DNA of 64,000 bases. Origin: Clusia tigrina. Lineage: Eukaryota > Arthropoda > Insecta > Diptera > Clusiidae. Below are positions 46,761-58,996 of the stretch, piece by piece. A model generated the notes under the pieces. That model searched no databases and had not been told where the DNA came from. It worked only from the letters and a program-made list of their open reading frames with translations. The stretch spans positions 108,583,216-108,647,215 of the forward strand of contig OV050030.1 in NCBI GenBank assembly GCA_920105625.2, given 5' to 3'. The number at the start of each line of letters is the position of its first letter. Position 1 is the first letter of the stretch. Both the position numbers and the translations under genes were made by a program.

Positions 46761-47930
46761 AAATGGATAACTGCTGGATCCCGTTCATGAATTGGGAAAC
46801 CGAAAATACGCCAGACAGCTTCATTGGAACTGATATACCGGCCAATTTGGTAATTCGTAATTTCATCATTTTGATTCAACGGAGGAGCATTTACATAAGT
46901 ATTTTCAATTCTAAATACAGCCATATTACTTCCTTTGTGAGCATATTTGCCAATATATTTGATACTCTTCACCGAACTGTATGACTCAACATTAATATGA
47001 GCATTGAATGTTTTGCTCAGCAGAGGTGAATATGGTACCACTCAACGATTGTCAATGTCGATGTCTGCGTTACTGATAGTTTTAATGAACGATTGTCCGG
47101 CATTTTCAGTACTTCTTCGACGATATATTGGATATCCGTCAACATGTGTTACCGTATCGTTTGTGAAATCTTTAGGAAAACGCTTTATACATTTTCCGTC
47201 TACCATGCAAGGTGATGAAGGATTCAGATTTCCGCACGGACCTTAAATCATGTTTGTAGTAACAATATCAAATAGTAATTGATCAGTAGACGGATCTGGA
47301 ATCTCTGCAGAAATTAAATTATCGATGTCTTCAGCACGTATTTTGTCGACGAACCAAATTAAAATGTGAGCATGAGGTAATCCACGCTTTTGCTACTTAA
47401 CTGAATACATCCAACAACGTGTGGGGCCAAATACATGCAATTTTGTAATAAAGCTGATTAAAGACTTTAATTTTTGTTTGAACACAAGTGCTGTAATGTC
47501 ATGACGATGTATTGCATTTTGTCCTGGTAATAGCAACGATGTAATTTCCTGCCATTTTGGATTACATGTAAAAGTAATGAAAAGACACGGTCGTCCATAT
47601 TCACGCACGAAAGTCATAGCATCCTGTATATCTGTATGTGACGTGGACTACCTACGTACGATGATGGTAAGATAACAGAGTTACCAATTTCGGCAGTGTC
47701 AGCGTTGTTCGCAATAGCATCTCGCAAGTGAATATATTCTTCCGCACGCAGCTTCTGTTGTTTATATCGCAAGTATCGTAGTCGTTCACTCTCTATCTTC
47801 ACATACATGTCGACCATAAATTGTTGGCAAAGCTCACGACATCGTAAAATGATATTGTCTCGGCCGCGTCTAATCATCAAACGATACGAATAAAAATCCT
47901 TCGAGCTAACGTTCTTATTTGTTTCGGCTC
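46697..47930 (-). pseudogene. Helitron 1 Rep nuclease (HUH), exon 2
   Basis: Starts after the intron with SSKDFYSYRLMIRRGRDN, ESERLRYLRYKQQKLRAEEY, SSYVGSPRH; frameshift near 47620; LFITFTCNPKWQEI; then the HUH motif GLPHAHILIW near 47355-47390, after a TAG where the relative at 56990 has Trp. The two-tyrosine motif SIKYIGKYAHKG lies near 46930-46965, catalytic in rolling-circle initiation. TGA/TAG/TAA interruptions near 47390, 47245 and 47043. Ends by frameshift into the helicase frame. Confidence 0.87.
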
Positions 47931-48007
47931 CTGTAATAATATATGCTTAAATTAATTGAAGATTCTTAAATAATAATTAATTATGTTTTTAATAATGAAT
48001 GAATTAC
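47931..48007 (-). other. Putative GT-AG intron in Helitron 1
   Basis: 77 bases, donor CAG|GTAATTC (48007), acceptor TTATTACAG (47931), AT-rich with stops in the continuing frame. Removing it joins DPVTG to AETNKNVSSKDF in frame, colinear with NSNGESTKKVSCMDF of Helitron 2, which has no insertion there. Confidence 0.75.
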
Positions 48008-49154
48008 CTGTTACGGGATCTCGTTGTTTAATGTTTACGCAATATCCGTCTTGTCCCTTCCAGAAAATTATTGGATATTGGAGAGCGTCATATGAACGGT
48101 GGGTATCACTAATGAACTGAAGATTATTTCTTCTTCGAATCACGATTTGTCGCATAGCTGTATGGTCGCCAACCATGATTCCAGCAACGTCGTCAACAAC
48201 AGGTGCGTTGAATCTACGTATATGCTCTCCAGCTGGTGTTCTATCAGGATTGATGACAATAGCATGATTGTCACTTTGTAGCTTGTGCATGTGTGATTTG
48301 AATAATTTCAATAATTCATTATGCTCATTTAACAGAGCGTCCAGCTAGCTAACGATACGCCTGGCAAAAAGTGAATTGAGATTATGGTAGTCGCAACGTG
48401 CATCCACACGATTGGCGAGTGCTCGTTCGGAGTCCTCGCCACCCATAAAGTAAATTTGTAAAAATTTATGAGATTCGTTTGGCATTAGCAGCAATGAGCC
48501 CACTTTGTGATAAACTTGTCCTTTGTTTTTGAACGTGGAATTAAATTGTTGACCGTTTGCAGCAATATTGTTAACAATTTCTGTTGCTCCAAACAACGTC
48601 ATTTGAAAACATGAATTGAATGTGCGAATTGACTTTAGGAAAAGGCTAGCATCTGGACCTGTACCGATAAGTAAACCGTGCAATGGTTCAGGTGGTGTTT
48701 CAATTTCTGTTAGTTTTACTTTTCCTGATGAGCAACACATCCCAACTGGTTAATTTTTAAATTTAAGTGCATAACAATGTGGGCATTCCTTATCCAAAGT
48801 ACCAATAACCACTTTGGAATGAGCGTTATATTCAAAATCAGGCTCATATTGGAATGCTAGTCGAAGAAATAATTCTGATGTAAATGCTCGAAGAACTTGT
48901 TGGCGTTGTTGGTCAATTCCTCTACGTCTGTCTACTATGAATCTACGCGTTTCTCTTCGTTCTAATTGCCTTTGTTGATTTCGTTCATCTCGCGCCTCTT
49001 GCGATTGTGATTCACGTAACTGCGCCATGCTTGCACGCACATCTGCATTCTTTTCTTGGATTTGTTCGCCAGACCTTCGTGCTCGTATATCTCGCGCGAC
49101 TCTAGAATTGATTGTTTGACGACTCAAATTGGCCCCTTTGCGTATTTTTGGCAT
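48008..49154 (-). pseudogene. Helitron 1 N-terminal region, exon 1
   Basis: Met at 49154. Residues 1-80 are Arg/Gln/Glu-rich and helical; then CPHCYALKF and, after an in-frame TAA at 48750, MCCSSGKVKL: a possible zinc-binding Cys set. The rest (CFQMTLFGATEIVNN, VGSLLLMPNESHKFLQIYF, then after an in-frame TAG at 48345 LNEHNELLKLF, TPAGEHIRRFNAPV, SYDALQYPIIFWKGQDGY) is the conserved region before Rep. Two stops replace residues conserved in Helitron 2. Confidence 0.85.
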
Positions 49155-49499
49155 TGCTGACTGTAACGTAGCAATGTCGGGTTGAATTATAACTGATTTT
49201 AAATTATTTCGAATATTGTAAAAAAAAATGAAATTCTAATATTTGTTGTCAGAAAAATTTTATATTATCAAAAAATGTTATAAATGCGAAGTGGCCGAAA
49301 GCTGCACAGTGATTAAGACCTTAACATTTAGGGGGATGAAAACTAGATATTGTCCGATTTTCAGACCTACAGAATATGCACACAAAATTTCAAGAGAATC
49401 GGTCAAGCCGTTTCGGAGGTGTTTAACTGCTAACACCGCGACACGATAATTTTATATATTAGATATGTCATCATCAGAAGTGGGATAAAATGGAATTGA

Positions 49500-50790
49500 A
49501 TCGTTATACAGGAGGTGGACGCAGAGGTAGTCATGCCAATTTTGGACTTGCTGGTGTCATTGGACGCATATGGAGCGCAAGGTAATGACCGAAATCAGCA
49601 AGAGAATGGGGAACAAACGAGAGACGACGCACGAGTGAGGACGCAGCTCGAGTTGCAGGTTAGCGCACTATGAGAGGCAGTGGGAATGATAACTGCGTAG
49701 TTGCAAACTCTACGTCCAATTTGTCCGAATGTTCCAGAACCATGTACAGCCTGCAGCCGTCACAACGCATCAGTGGATGCGACACATATTTCGTCACAGA
49801 GCGCAATCACACAAGCGCCAGTAGTAAGCTCGCCATAAGCAACATGGAATGGTTAACCGACGACACATGCGTCACCAACTTCGTATTCGATTTCGGCGCA
49901 ACGGAATTTTCCACTCGTTTTGCAGTCGTATGCGTGTGCTTTGCCGACTTCGCAGCCGCTGCTTTCGTCGAATGCTATATTACAATCGTCGTCACCACAC
50001 ACCGCTCAGCAAGCAGCGCAGCATCAAAATGCTTTTTCATATATGAATCAGGGTATGCCGTCTACACAGACAATTATGCAAGCAACGGATGACAGTTGTA
50101 CAAATATAGCTAGAGGTAAATATACACATATACCAAGTGAAGCAGCAGCAATTCTGCCTGAATTCAACCCGATTGCCAGCACGATTTGTCAATACAGTTT
50201 GTTGAAAGAGTTGAGCAGTTGAGAACAATGTATCATTGGGAAGATACGTTCGTGATTTTTGCTGTTCTCAGTAGGCTGAGAGGATTGGCAAAACAATGGG
50301 CGGATGCTCAGCCAGCATTCCGGGAATGGAACGACTTCGTTGTAGCATTTTTGACAGACTTTCCATATGTAAGAAACTCTGCTGATTGTCAGATTCGTAT
50401 GATGAATACTAAAATAGGTAAAGGAGAGAAACTTATTGAATTTTATTATAAAATGTTGGCAATAGGCCGGAGGGACAATATCGATGATAGGTCAATAATT
50501 CAGTATATTGTGAATGGGTTGGCCGACGATAATTTGCGTAAGACTTTAAGTGCAATGAAATTTGCAAAGTGTGGTGATTTTCTAGAATCATTGATAAATA
50601 TATCGACGAATTATGAGAATTGATATAGCAGATTAAATGAAATGAATCAAAGAAGTGTGCAGCAGGTGTCAAAGGTTTCAGTTGATGCGAAAAAGAGTTC
50701 AGCCGGCTTAATTTGTTTTAATTGCAGGGAAAAGGGGCATATTGCGAAGAACTGTGAAAAACCCAAGAGGAAACCCAAAGTATAACAAAG
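49500..50790 (+). pseudogene. gypsy Gag
   Basis: N-terminal part in broken frames (VDAEVVMPILDLLVSLDAYG near 49510-49570, then frames to about 50090). Capsid part 50186-50623: FAVLSRLRGLAKQWADAQPA, IGKGEKLIEFYYKMLAIGR, LADDNLRKTLSAMK. After a stop at 50621 comes an intact zinc knuckle CFNCREKGHIAKNC (50714-50755) and a basic tail KPKRKPK. RNA packaging role from family. Confidence 0.85.
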
Positions 50791-50869
50791 TGAACGGGTA
50801 TATCAAGTAGCTAGCGATGAGGGTGAAGAAAGTGTAGACACTGAAACGACAGTTAACCAGATTGAAAAA

Positions 50870-51990
50870 AAAAATATTTGCAAGGAACTGTGTAAACAAA
50901 TTACGATCTTGGGTGCGAAGGAAATTAAGTGTAAAGCACTCATCGATTCGGGTAGTAGCAGATCTTTGGTGAAGCGGACAATTGCAACAGAGTGTGGCTT
51001 GTGTGTCATCCCATTGCTGGTGGTGAAATTATTTGCAACGGATAGGTAATAGTGCCTATAAGATTTGATGAATTGTACGTGTGGTTGAATTGAATGGACA
51101 CGACGCACTTGTTGGAATTGACGTGCTCTCAAAAGGTAAAGTAGTTATTGAGGGTGGCACATGCAGGGTAATGGCAATTAGCAGTCGTGAGTTAGACATA
51201 GGCAGTGAGCTACAAAATGATGTCAAGGGAACGCTAGTTCATTTAGTGCACAGATATGCAATTTGTTTTGGTGAAAAGTTACCTGAGCTGGGAATGTCAC
51301 GGCTATTTAAGATGGATATAAGGTTAACGTCACAGAGACCAATAGCAAAGAAACCGTACAGCATTCCAATTCCGAAGTAACGAGTTGTGGAAGAAATAGT
51401 TGAAGAGCTGCTGCAGTTAGGAATTATTCGAAGATCAACATCTTTATATGTATCTCCTATCGTTCTTGTACGAAAACAAAATGGTGAAGACTGGCTATGC
51501 GTTGATTTTCTCAAACTTAACGCTATAACAGAGAAGCAGCCGTGGCTAATGCCCACAGTTGATGGTGTTTTAGCAACATTATCAGGTAAAAGGTACTTCA
51601 CTACGCTAGACCTTATGTCGGGTTATTATCAAATTGAATTAGAGGAAGAGGCGAAAGAGTTTACAGCATTTGTTACGCACAATGGACACCTTGAGTTCAA
51701 TAGAATGCCATTTGGTCTGCGTAACCATGCGCCTGTCAAAGGATGATGTCGCAATTAGTGGCACCCTTGAATAAAGTCGTAATTAGTTATGTAGATGAAG
51801 TGGTTATAGCGACAGATACTGAGGAGGATAATTTATTTTATTTGGAAGCATTTTTGAAAATAATCCAAAAAGAGGGGTTGACGTTAAGATTATCTAAGTG
51901 TACGTTTTTAAGGCGTAATGTAACATTCTTAGGGCATCAGGTGGACATGAATGGAATACGACCAGGAGTTTTTTAAACAGTAGCCATAGA
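50870..51990 (+). pseudogene. gypsy protease and reverse transcriptase N-terminal part
   Basis: Protease motif KALIDSGSSRSLVKR near 50935-50980 (DSG intact). Linker frame 51081-51380. RT from 51387: [60 protein letters not shown], frameshift near 51730, then the catalytic box at 51788-51799 reads YVDE where YVDD is expected, and LRLSKCTFLRRNVTFLGHQV. Stop at 51976. Confidence 0.88.
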
Positions 51991-52640
51991 GAAATATCCG
52001 ACACCACATAATCAGCTAGAGATCAGACGTTTCTTGGGGTTGACTGGGTTCTTCCGCAAGTTCGTTCCCGGATATGCATTAATCGCTAAACCACTCACTC
52101 AGCTTACGAAGAAGAACGCAGAATTTTCTTGGGACTCCAAATGCGAGGAAGCATACCAGCAGTTGATTAAAATTATTATTAATGCTCCAGTTCTGGCAAT
52201 TTACGATGTTTCGAAGGAACATGAACTGAACACTGACGCATCAAGTGTGGGTATAGCTGCAATTCTGTTGCAACGAGAGGCAACTGACCTGAAAGCGATT
52301 GCGTACTATAGTCGAGCATATACGCCAGAGGAGAAGAATTGCCATGCATACGAGCTGGAAGTGCTTGCTGTCGTTGAAGCATGCGAACCTTTTTAAAATG
52401 TTTCTGATGGATTAGTGTTTTACAATCGTTACCGATTGTGAAGCGATGACCACGGCGAAGATGTCAAAACCAATGGTTCCAAGGGTAGCGCGTTGGCTTC
52501 TTAGATTGTTGGAGTACGAAAGCACCATAGTTCATCGTGCTGGGTTATCGATGGGCCATGTCGACGCCATGAGTCGCGCCCCGGTTGAAGGAGCAGAGCA
52601 AGTTGAAGATATTAGTGCGAAGATATTGACGTTATCAGTT
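51991..52640 (+). pseudogene. gypsy RT connection and RNase H
   Basis: Frame 52034-52396: GLTGFFRKFVPGYALIAKPL, then the RNase H start LNTDASSVGIAAILLQ (first Asp), AYELEVLAVVEA (Glu). A stop at 52396 and frameshift; then TVTDCEAMT-like sequence near 52425 (Asp, frame shifted) and VARWLLRLLEYESTIVHR, GHVDAMSRAP (last Asp) from 52446. Confidence 0.85.
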
Positions 52641-53818
52641 GACTGGATAGGATCAATGCAACTACAGAATAATAAAATAAAAAAAATTGTAAAGAATTTG
52701 CTAAGCAGCGGCGACACTGGACGGCGAACCGAAATCAGCTCCGAATATTGTTTGAAGAATAATCGATTATTTCGAAAAGGTGAAAACGATCGTCGATTAT
52801 TAGTCATACCGAAAGGTATGCGATGGCGTATACTTAAGCTATGCCATGATGATGTAGGTCATCCTGGGGTCGATGGAACCATTAAGAGAGTGCTGCTCAA
52901 CTTTTGGTTCCCACGTTTAAGAAACTTTGTTAAGGGTTTCATTAAATCCTACATCGTGCGCTGTTATAATCGAGAACCGAGGCGTAAGGAGTGTGAGCTC
53001 TACGGGATGGACATCCCACAGTTTCCATTTCAAATCATCTGGGGCCATTTGTCAAAAGTCGATGTGGTTACGAATACGTTTTTGCCATTGTGGACGCTCT
53101 CACAAGGTATACCGTGGTGGTATCAACTCGATCAACGAAAACTAAACCGGTAGTAGATGCACTAAATCGGTTGAATCTTAGTTTTGGGCTGCCTCAACGC
53201 ATAGTAACGGATCGCGGAACAGCGTTCACGTCAACGGCTTTTAGTACCTACTGCGAATCATATAGCATTCAGCATATAAAGGTAGCAGTGCGAACACCTC
53301 GTTCAAATGGTTTAGCAGAGCGAGTAAACCAGGCTATTTTGGCGTTCTTGCGGACATCATCTAACGATGCGAAAGATTGGGATACACATATTCGCCTGTT
53401 ACAGTGGTCATTGAATACTAAAGTGAATGCGACAACAAAGTTGTCACCGATCGACCTGATCTACGACTTCCCACTTCGCGATTTGAGTGGAAATAAGATG
53501 TTAGCAGCGCTCCAATATGATGACGAGCAACTATATATGAATGGACGGCGAGGGGAAGCTATCCGAAACATTGAGGCAGCAAGGGCCAAATGGAAGACCA
53601 AGCTCGATGCCCGCTACAGTAAACCAGTGCCGTATGAAGAGGGGTCACTAGTTCTATTAGAAGCAACACCCACAAGCACAGGCGAGTCCAGGAAACTACA
53701 ACCCAAGTACAAGGGCCCATACATCGTGAAGAAGGCGCTAAGATTCGATCGATACGTTATCGAAGATGTTGACGTTCTCAGCGACGATACAGTACAATCG
53801 CCACGGTTGATAAGATGA
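52641..53818 (+). pseudogene. gypsy integrase
   Basis: Zinc domain HDDVGHPGVDGTIKR, but the CxxC end reads SYIVRCYN, so Cys residues are altered. Frameshift near 53070 to frame 53090-53818: first catalytic Asp in MDALTRY, second in IVTDRGTAFTS, Glu in NGLAERVN (all three present). C-terminal VLLEATPTSTG, KYKGPYIVKKALRFDRYVIED. The catalytic core itself looks intact; frame breaks upstream prevent a full protein. Confidence 0.87.
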
Positions 53819-53922
53819 AACCGTGGTGTGCCTTGTTCCCCGAAGTAGACGACGATGATGGTGTTGAAGATGACTTAGATCCACGAAAACTCGGGACGAG
53901 TTGATCTCAGGAGAGGCCGAGC
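53819..53922 (+). other. Gypsy 3' tail and PPT candidate
   Basis: A polar acidic frame, probably the end of Pol, then CAGGAGAGGCCGAGC near 53908-53922, a purine-rich tract that may prime plus-strand synthesis. Confidence 0.45.
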
Positions 53923-54055
53923 TATCAACACACTGTTTCTCCCTATGGCAAGTCCGCTTGTTCATGATATATTGCGTCTCATATTCTTTATTCCCTATTC
54001 TTTATTCATGTATTTACTTGTGTTAATTTTTTTTATTTTGTACTTTATATACTTA
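53923..54055 (+). repeat. 3' LTR, left part
   Basis: Begins after the PPT candidate near TATCAACACACTG; start not certain. It is cut by Helitron 2 between A and T: 5'-...ATACTTA here and T... at 58920. Confidence 0.5.
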
Positions 54056-54294
54056 CTAGCTGACCCGGTCCGCGTTGCTGGCCCTAAGCAAACATTAGTG
54101 TTGTATTACCACATGATTTAAATAGAGCTTTTAACGAAGTTTACGGCCTTTAAATAAAAATCCATGGAATACCTATCATAAAGTTTTTTCACAGAATAAC
54201 TTACATATGGTGTAGATATGGACTCAATCAAAAAAGAAACACATGTATTTAAGGCAAATTGGAAATTATATTTATTTATTACTTTATCTTAAGG

Positions 54295-55984
54295 TCAGCG
54301 GATAAACAATGTTTTTTGTTTTTTTATTTGGTGTAAGAACGTATAAATTTTTGGCGTGCCAACTCGGGACCAAGCCACATACAAATGGCCGTGTGAAAAA
54401 CATGAATTTTCAAAAATTAAGCCAGCAATAGTCAATGGTCGGCCTTGTGCTTTGTTTATGGTAATAGCAAAGGCAAGACGCAAAGGAAATTGAAGCCGCT
54501 TGAATTGGAATGTTAAATCGTTGGAAATCATCGGAATTCGTGGAATAAGTACGTCTTCGCCTTTCAATTTGCCACCAATGATTGTTGCCTCGATTAAATT
54601 TGGTGAACAGTTTTTGATGGTCAATCTGGTTCCGTTGCATAAGTTTGGTGCATTTAAGTTGCGAATAAGAATTACCGGTGATCCAACCTTTAATGTTAGT
54701 ACATGCGGTGGCATTCCGGGTGGTTCTAATGAATTCAAAAATTCAGTGGGATAATTGACGGCTTGTTCTTCATCCATTACTGTGTCGATCGATTTGTATT
54801 TGATTATTTTGACGGGCAGTTTCAATTGCTCATTGAGCTTGTTGACATCATCACTTTTTGGTGCCAAAATTGCACGTTCGCACAGCCAATCCGGATTTTT
54901 GTAGGAGGTTGTTAGACTAGGGAATACCTTGTCGACAACGGCTTGAATATTCATTTACAGAAGTTAGGCGGCAACGAAATCTCGTTCGTGGCGCGATCAA
55001 TTGGAATTTTTCCATTTCCGATGTCCAAAAGTTGTTTTGAGAATGTTTGGGCAGACGGGTCTTGCAACAAATGCACACGCATGTTCGTGGATAGCGTGAC
55101 TTTCTCGACTCGGTTCCAAAGATATGAAGTTTTCAAGCATGCGTTCAGCTCATCTGTGGGCATTGATCTTGGAATAACGGGCAAAGTTTGGCGGAAATCA
55201 CCAGCAAGAAGAATAAGAGCGCCTCCCATCGGTTGGTTGTTTCCTCGAAAATCACGTAGAGTCTGGTCAAGCGCTCGAGCAATTTCTTATGGGTCATTGT
55301 GCATTCGTCCCAAATGAAAATTTTGCACGTTTTAAAGATTGTGGCCATGCCGGAGTTTTTGCTGATGTTGCAAGTTGGTGTTTCTGCCTGGTTCAAATTC
55401 AATGGAAGTTTCAGTGCTGAGTGAGCAGTGCGTCCGCCGTTCAATAGCGTTGATTCAATTCCCGCTGATGCCACTGCGAGTGCAATCCAATTCTGCATTC
55501 GAACCGACGCTAATATTAAATTGATGAGGAATATTTTGCCTGTTCCTCCTGGTGCATCGAGGAAAAAAAGTCCGCCATTTCCGTTTGTTACCCGTTGAAT
55601 GATTTTTGCGTAAGCAGTTTTTTGATCATCAACCAACCGTCTTGTTTGAGTTTCCACATATTGTTGTTGCTGGTTGACATCGAAGTGCTGTTCTCGCACC
55701 AGGTCTCTGTCTTGAACACTGTTTATGTCCCGTATCAGAGCCGGCATTTCAAGTTGAATAAGAACTTTGTTGTTGATGGATATGCACATGTCCTCAATCA
55801 GCAGTAGAGTTTGGTTGAAAATCTCGTCCGAATACTCCTGGTTAGGATAAGTTGCGCGTGATTGCCTGAGAATGTCTTCACATAAGCTTTCGCGATGCGT
55901 TTCCCACAGTTCTCGTGGATTAGATGGTGAACATGTTGTTAAAATTATCGCAAACAAAGTGCGTATTTGTTTTGGGTGTTCCAA
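54295..55984 (-). pseudogene. Helitron 2 helicase domain
   Basis: From 55984: IRTLFAIILTTCSPSNPREL; Walker A reads APGGTGKIFLIN near 55530 (Thr to Ile after the catalytic Lys, likely inactivating); LLNGGRTAHSALKLPLN; IFIWDE (Walker B) near 55310; frameshift near 55240; LLAGDFRQTLPVIPRS; TNMRVHLLQDPS; stop at 54951; then from 54954 VGSPVILIRNLNAPNLCNG, AITINKAQGRPL and VAWSRVG (usually CSRVG) to 54295. Confidence 0.88.
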
Positions 55985-57618
55985 TGCTGATCACTTTCAA
56001 GCAGGCCCAATCGGAAACACGCTTCTCTATAAGTCTGACATTCATTTCCATGGATGGTTTTCAAGGCGGCGAATGATGTTGGACCTTTGATCGTATGCAA
56101 TAACAATCGCAAATAATAGCATTCAGCATTATTCGGATGAACGGTGTAGACACGTCCCAAAGCATGAGAAGAATGCACACCAGCATATTCTGCGACAATC
56201 GCACCATGCTTTCTTCTCATGAACTTCTCCGACGACATGTTCCAAGTGTAATATTTGAGAATTTCAGGATATATTAAAGTCTTGGCGAAATTGTCGGTTG
56301 CACACAATTCAAAGAAAGCGGTGAGAGTGGTGTGTGGCGACAGTTCGGCTCTATTTTCAGCATTTCGCTCGGTGAAATAAACACGCTGGCCATTTTCCAA
56401 ATGAACAGCTAGATGTTGAACTGTTGGATATCGCTCGTGGATGTTGAATGAAAGTATACGCCAAACTGCTTCATTGCTGCTGATGTAACGCCCCATCTGG
56501 AATTGCTTGATTTCGTCAGTTTGATTGGCAAGCCCGAATAGTGCCATGTCGCTGCCTTTGTTGACGTATTTGCAAATATATTTGGTCGACTTCACCGAAT
56601 TACAGTACTCAACATTGATGTGGGCATCAAACATTTTTGAAAGCAGCGGTGAGTAGGGCACGATCCATCTGTTATTGACGTCAACATCTACATTGCGCAT
56701 TTTAATTGTACTTGTGTATCCACCGTCATCCACCTTTCTTCGCCTATACAGAGGATATCCATCGCCTCCTGTTTGAGTTTCTTGCAGCAGCTCGCGTGGA
56801 TAGCGCTTTGTACACTTGCCTTCTTTCATGCATGGTGAATTTGTGTTCAGTTCACCGCAAGGCCCGTGGATCATGTGTTTTCGGATTGATTCAAATAGAA
56901 CCGGATCTGCTGTGGGATTCGGGAGTTCTGCGGAAGTCACGTCATCAATTTGTGTTGGCATGATTTTTTGTTTTAGCCAGACTAAAATATGGGCGTGTGG
57001 CAGGCCTCGCTTCTGCCATTCAACCGCGTACATCCAGCACTGAGTTTCGCCAAATATGTGATTTTTGGTGATGACATCCATCATTGTCAACTTTTGTTTG
57101 AATACTCGGGCGAGAATATCGTGTCTATGTGTTGAACTTTGACCGGTAAATAAAAGGTCGGTGATGTCTTTTCATGCTGGATTGCATGTGAAAGTGATGA
57201 AGAGGTCTGGCTGTCCATACTTGCGCACGCATGTCATAGCATCTTGAGCGTACTGATGCATGTGTCGCGGACTGCCTGTGTATGTCGCTGGCAAGATCAC
57301 CATTTGTCCGATATTTGCAGCGCTTCCATCATTGGCGATCGCATCACGCATGTGGACATATTCTTCGACGCGTAGCTTTTGCTGATTCAACCGAATGAAG
57401 AGCAGACGTTCACTTTCAATTTTTGCATACATGTCGACAATGAATTGATGGAAGACTTCACGACATTTCAGCAAATAATTACATTCATTTGGCCTGATCA
57501 TAAGGCGATAGGCATTAAAGTCCATACAGGAAACTTTTTTTGTCGACTCTCCATTTGAGTTGGGGCTCATCTGCATTACGTTGAAATGATATCCATCCTC
57601 ACCCCGTGGAAAAAGCAC
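55945..57618 (-). pseudogene. Helitron 2 Rep nuclease and middle region
   Basis: From 57618: FPRGEDGYHFNVMQ, CMDFNAYRLMIRPNECN, QQKLRVEEYVHMRDAIAND, LPATYTGSPRHMHQYAQDAM, LFITFTCNPA followed by TGA at 57174 (Trp in the family). Continues from 57090: MYAVEWQKRGLPHAHILVW (HUH), STKYICKYVNKG (two-tyrosine motif near 56560-56590), ISSNEAVWRIL, LALGRVYTVHPN. A frameshift near 55960 ends it. Longest uninterrupted Rep frame in the window. Confidence 0.9.
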
Positions 57619-58641
57619 TGGATATTGTAGTGCATCATACGATCGATGAGTTTCCGCAATGCGTTAAACCCTTGCACACCGGCGATGGATGATGATATCG
57701 CGTCGCTCGAAGTCTGTGCCGACTATCACAACTGCGACGTCACCTATCACCGGTGCATTGAAGCGCCGCTCATGCTCACCAGCCGGTGTCTTGTCAGCTC
57801 TTATCACAACCGTATAATCATCTGCCGGCATCTGGTCTAGGGCTATTTAGAATAGACGGATGAGGCTGTTGTGTTCGTGTAACATAGCTTGAAGACTCGA
57901 AACGATTTCCCGTCTAACTTCAGTACTGATTGCGCAACGCTGTTCAACGTCTGTAGCTTCATTGCCAGTGAAATAAATTTGGAGAAGTGGGAACAACGAT
58001 CCAATTCTCTGGTATATTTGGCCTTGCACTTTGAAGGTGGGCATGTAACCGGCGTTGTTGATGATATTAATTGCTCCGAAGGACGTCATTTGAAAGCATG
58101 AGCTGTACTTTCGGATGTTTTGAAGGAAGTGCTCGGAAATCGGATTGGCTCTAGAAATATAACTTTGTAGGGATTCAGGCGGCTCAATCATTGGTGGCAA
58201 AGCAACTTTACCGTTCGAACAACACATTCCCGGGGATTCCTTAGTGAACTTCAGAGCACGACAATGTAAGCAAACTTTGTCCATTGCGCCAATCACTACG
58301 TCCTTGTGATTGCGGTAGTCATCGTCCCTATTGTAGTGAAATGTCGCCAACTTTAAATCGATTCTTTCTCTTGATCGAGTCATTCGGGAGCGATTGGCAG
58401 CAAGTCTTTCGACATGCTGTTGGGGTGTCTCAGCAGCTCTAGATGAAGATGCACTTTCACGCATTTGCTGAAGCGGTGATTCGCGTTCTCTTTCCGTTTC
58501 TGCAGCTCTAGACGTAGATGCCCTTTCGCGATTTTCCTGAAGACGTGATTCGCGTTCCTCAGCTGATTCAGCGGCTCTTGTTTCCCTCTGCTTCCGTGTT
58601 GCGGTGGTTTTTTTAGCAATGGCTGTTTTTTTTGGTGGCAT
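57619..58641 (-). pseudogene. Helitron 2 N-terminal region
   Basis: Met at 58641. Arg/Glu/Ser-rich start with three near-repeats (RESRLQENRERASTSRAAET and two like it), then CLHCRALKF and MCCSNGKVAL (possible zinc ligands), CFQMTSFGAINIINN, IGSLFPLLQIYF, MLHEHNSLIRLF. In-frame TAG at 57847 and TAA near 57665; between them TPAGEHERRFNAPV is readable. Confidence 0.85.
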
Positions 58642-58919
58642 TTTAGTAAACTGTAATCGTGCAAAAGGAACAATGATGTACTTTCGGATGTTTTGAAAGA
58701 AGTGTAAAATAAATATATGTATATGTCATTGGTGGTACAATATGAAAATTAGATTTTGCCACACGCCTCCGCCCACAGACCGAAAATCAAAAATCAGACT
58801 TCACAGTGTCACCGGCCTGAACATTTTGAAGATTCCCTGAAAATTTCATCAAAATCGGCCCAGTCGTTTTGGAGTCCATACGTTACATACATACACACAT
58901 CCTGTTTTATATATATAGA
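58642..58919 (-). other. Helitron 2 5' terminal region
   Basis: Noncoding stretch between the 5'-TC terminus and the first Met; contains TCACAGTGTCACCGGCCTGA near 58800 and no gene. Confidence 0.6.
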
Positions 58920-58996
58920 TTCTTTACTGAGAGAAGAGTCAGTCGTTGATTTGCAATAAACAAGGAAAGTCAACTTGACATCTGTCTAGTAGTGAC

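Larger units (their letters stand above)
54056..58919 (-). mobile_element. Helitron 2, complete, inserted in a gypsy LTR
   Basis: Minus strand. 5' end TCTATATATATAAAACAGG at 58919, preceded by A; 3' end GGACCGGGTCAGCTAG at 54056, followed by T. An imperfect GG(N)CC stem lies before the end (GGCCAGCAACGCGGACC). 4864 bp. Termini are of the same family as Helitron 1 (both end ...GGGTCAGCTAR). Protein broken by stops and frameshifts; Walker A altered. Confidence 0.92.

Noticed and set aside
46540..47246. Plus-strand frames of 66-80 residues within Helitron 1
   Set aside because: Antisense to the Rep and helicase frames that carry clear motifs.
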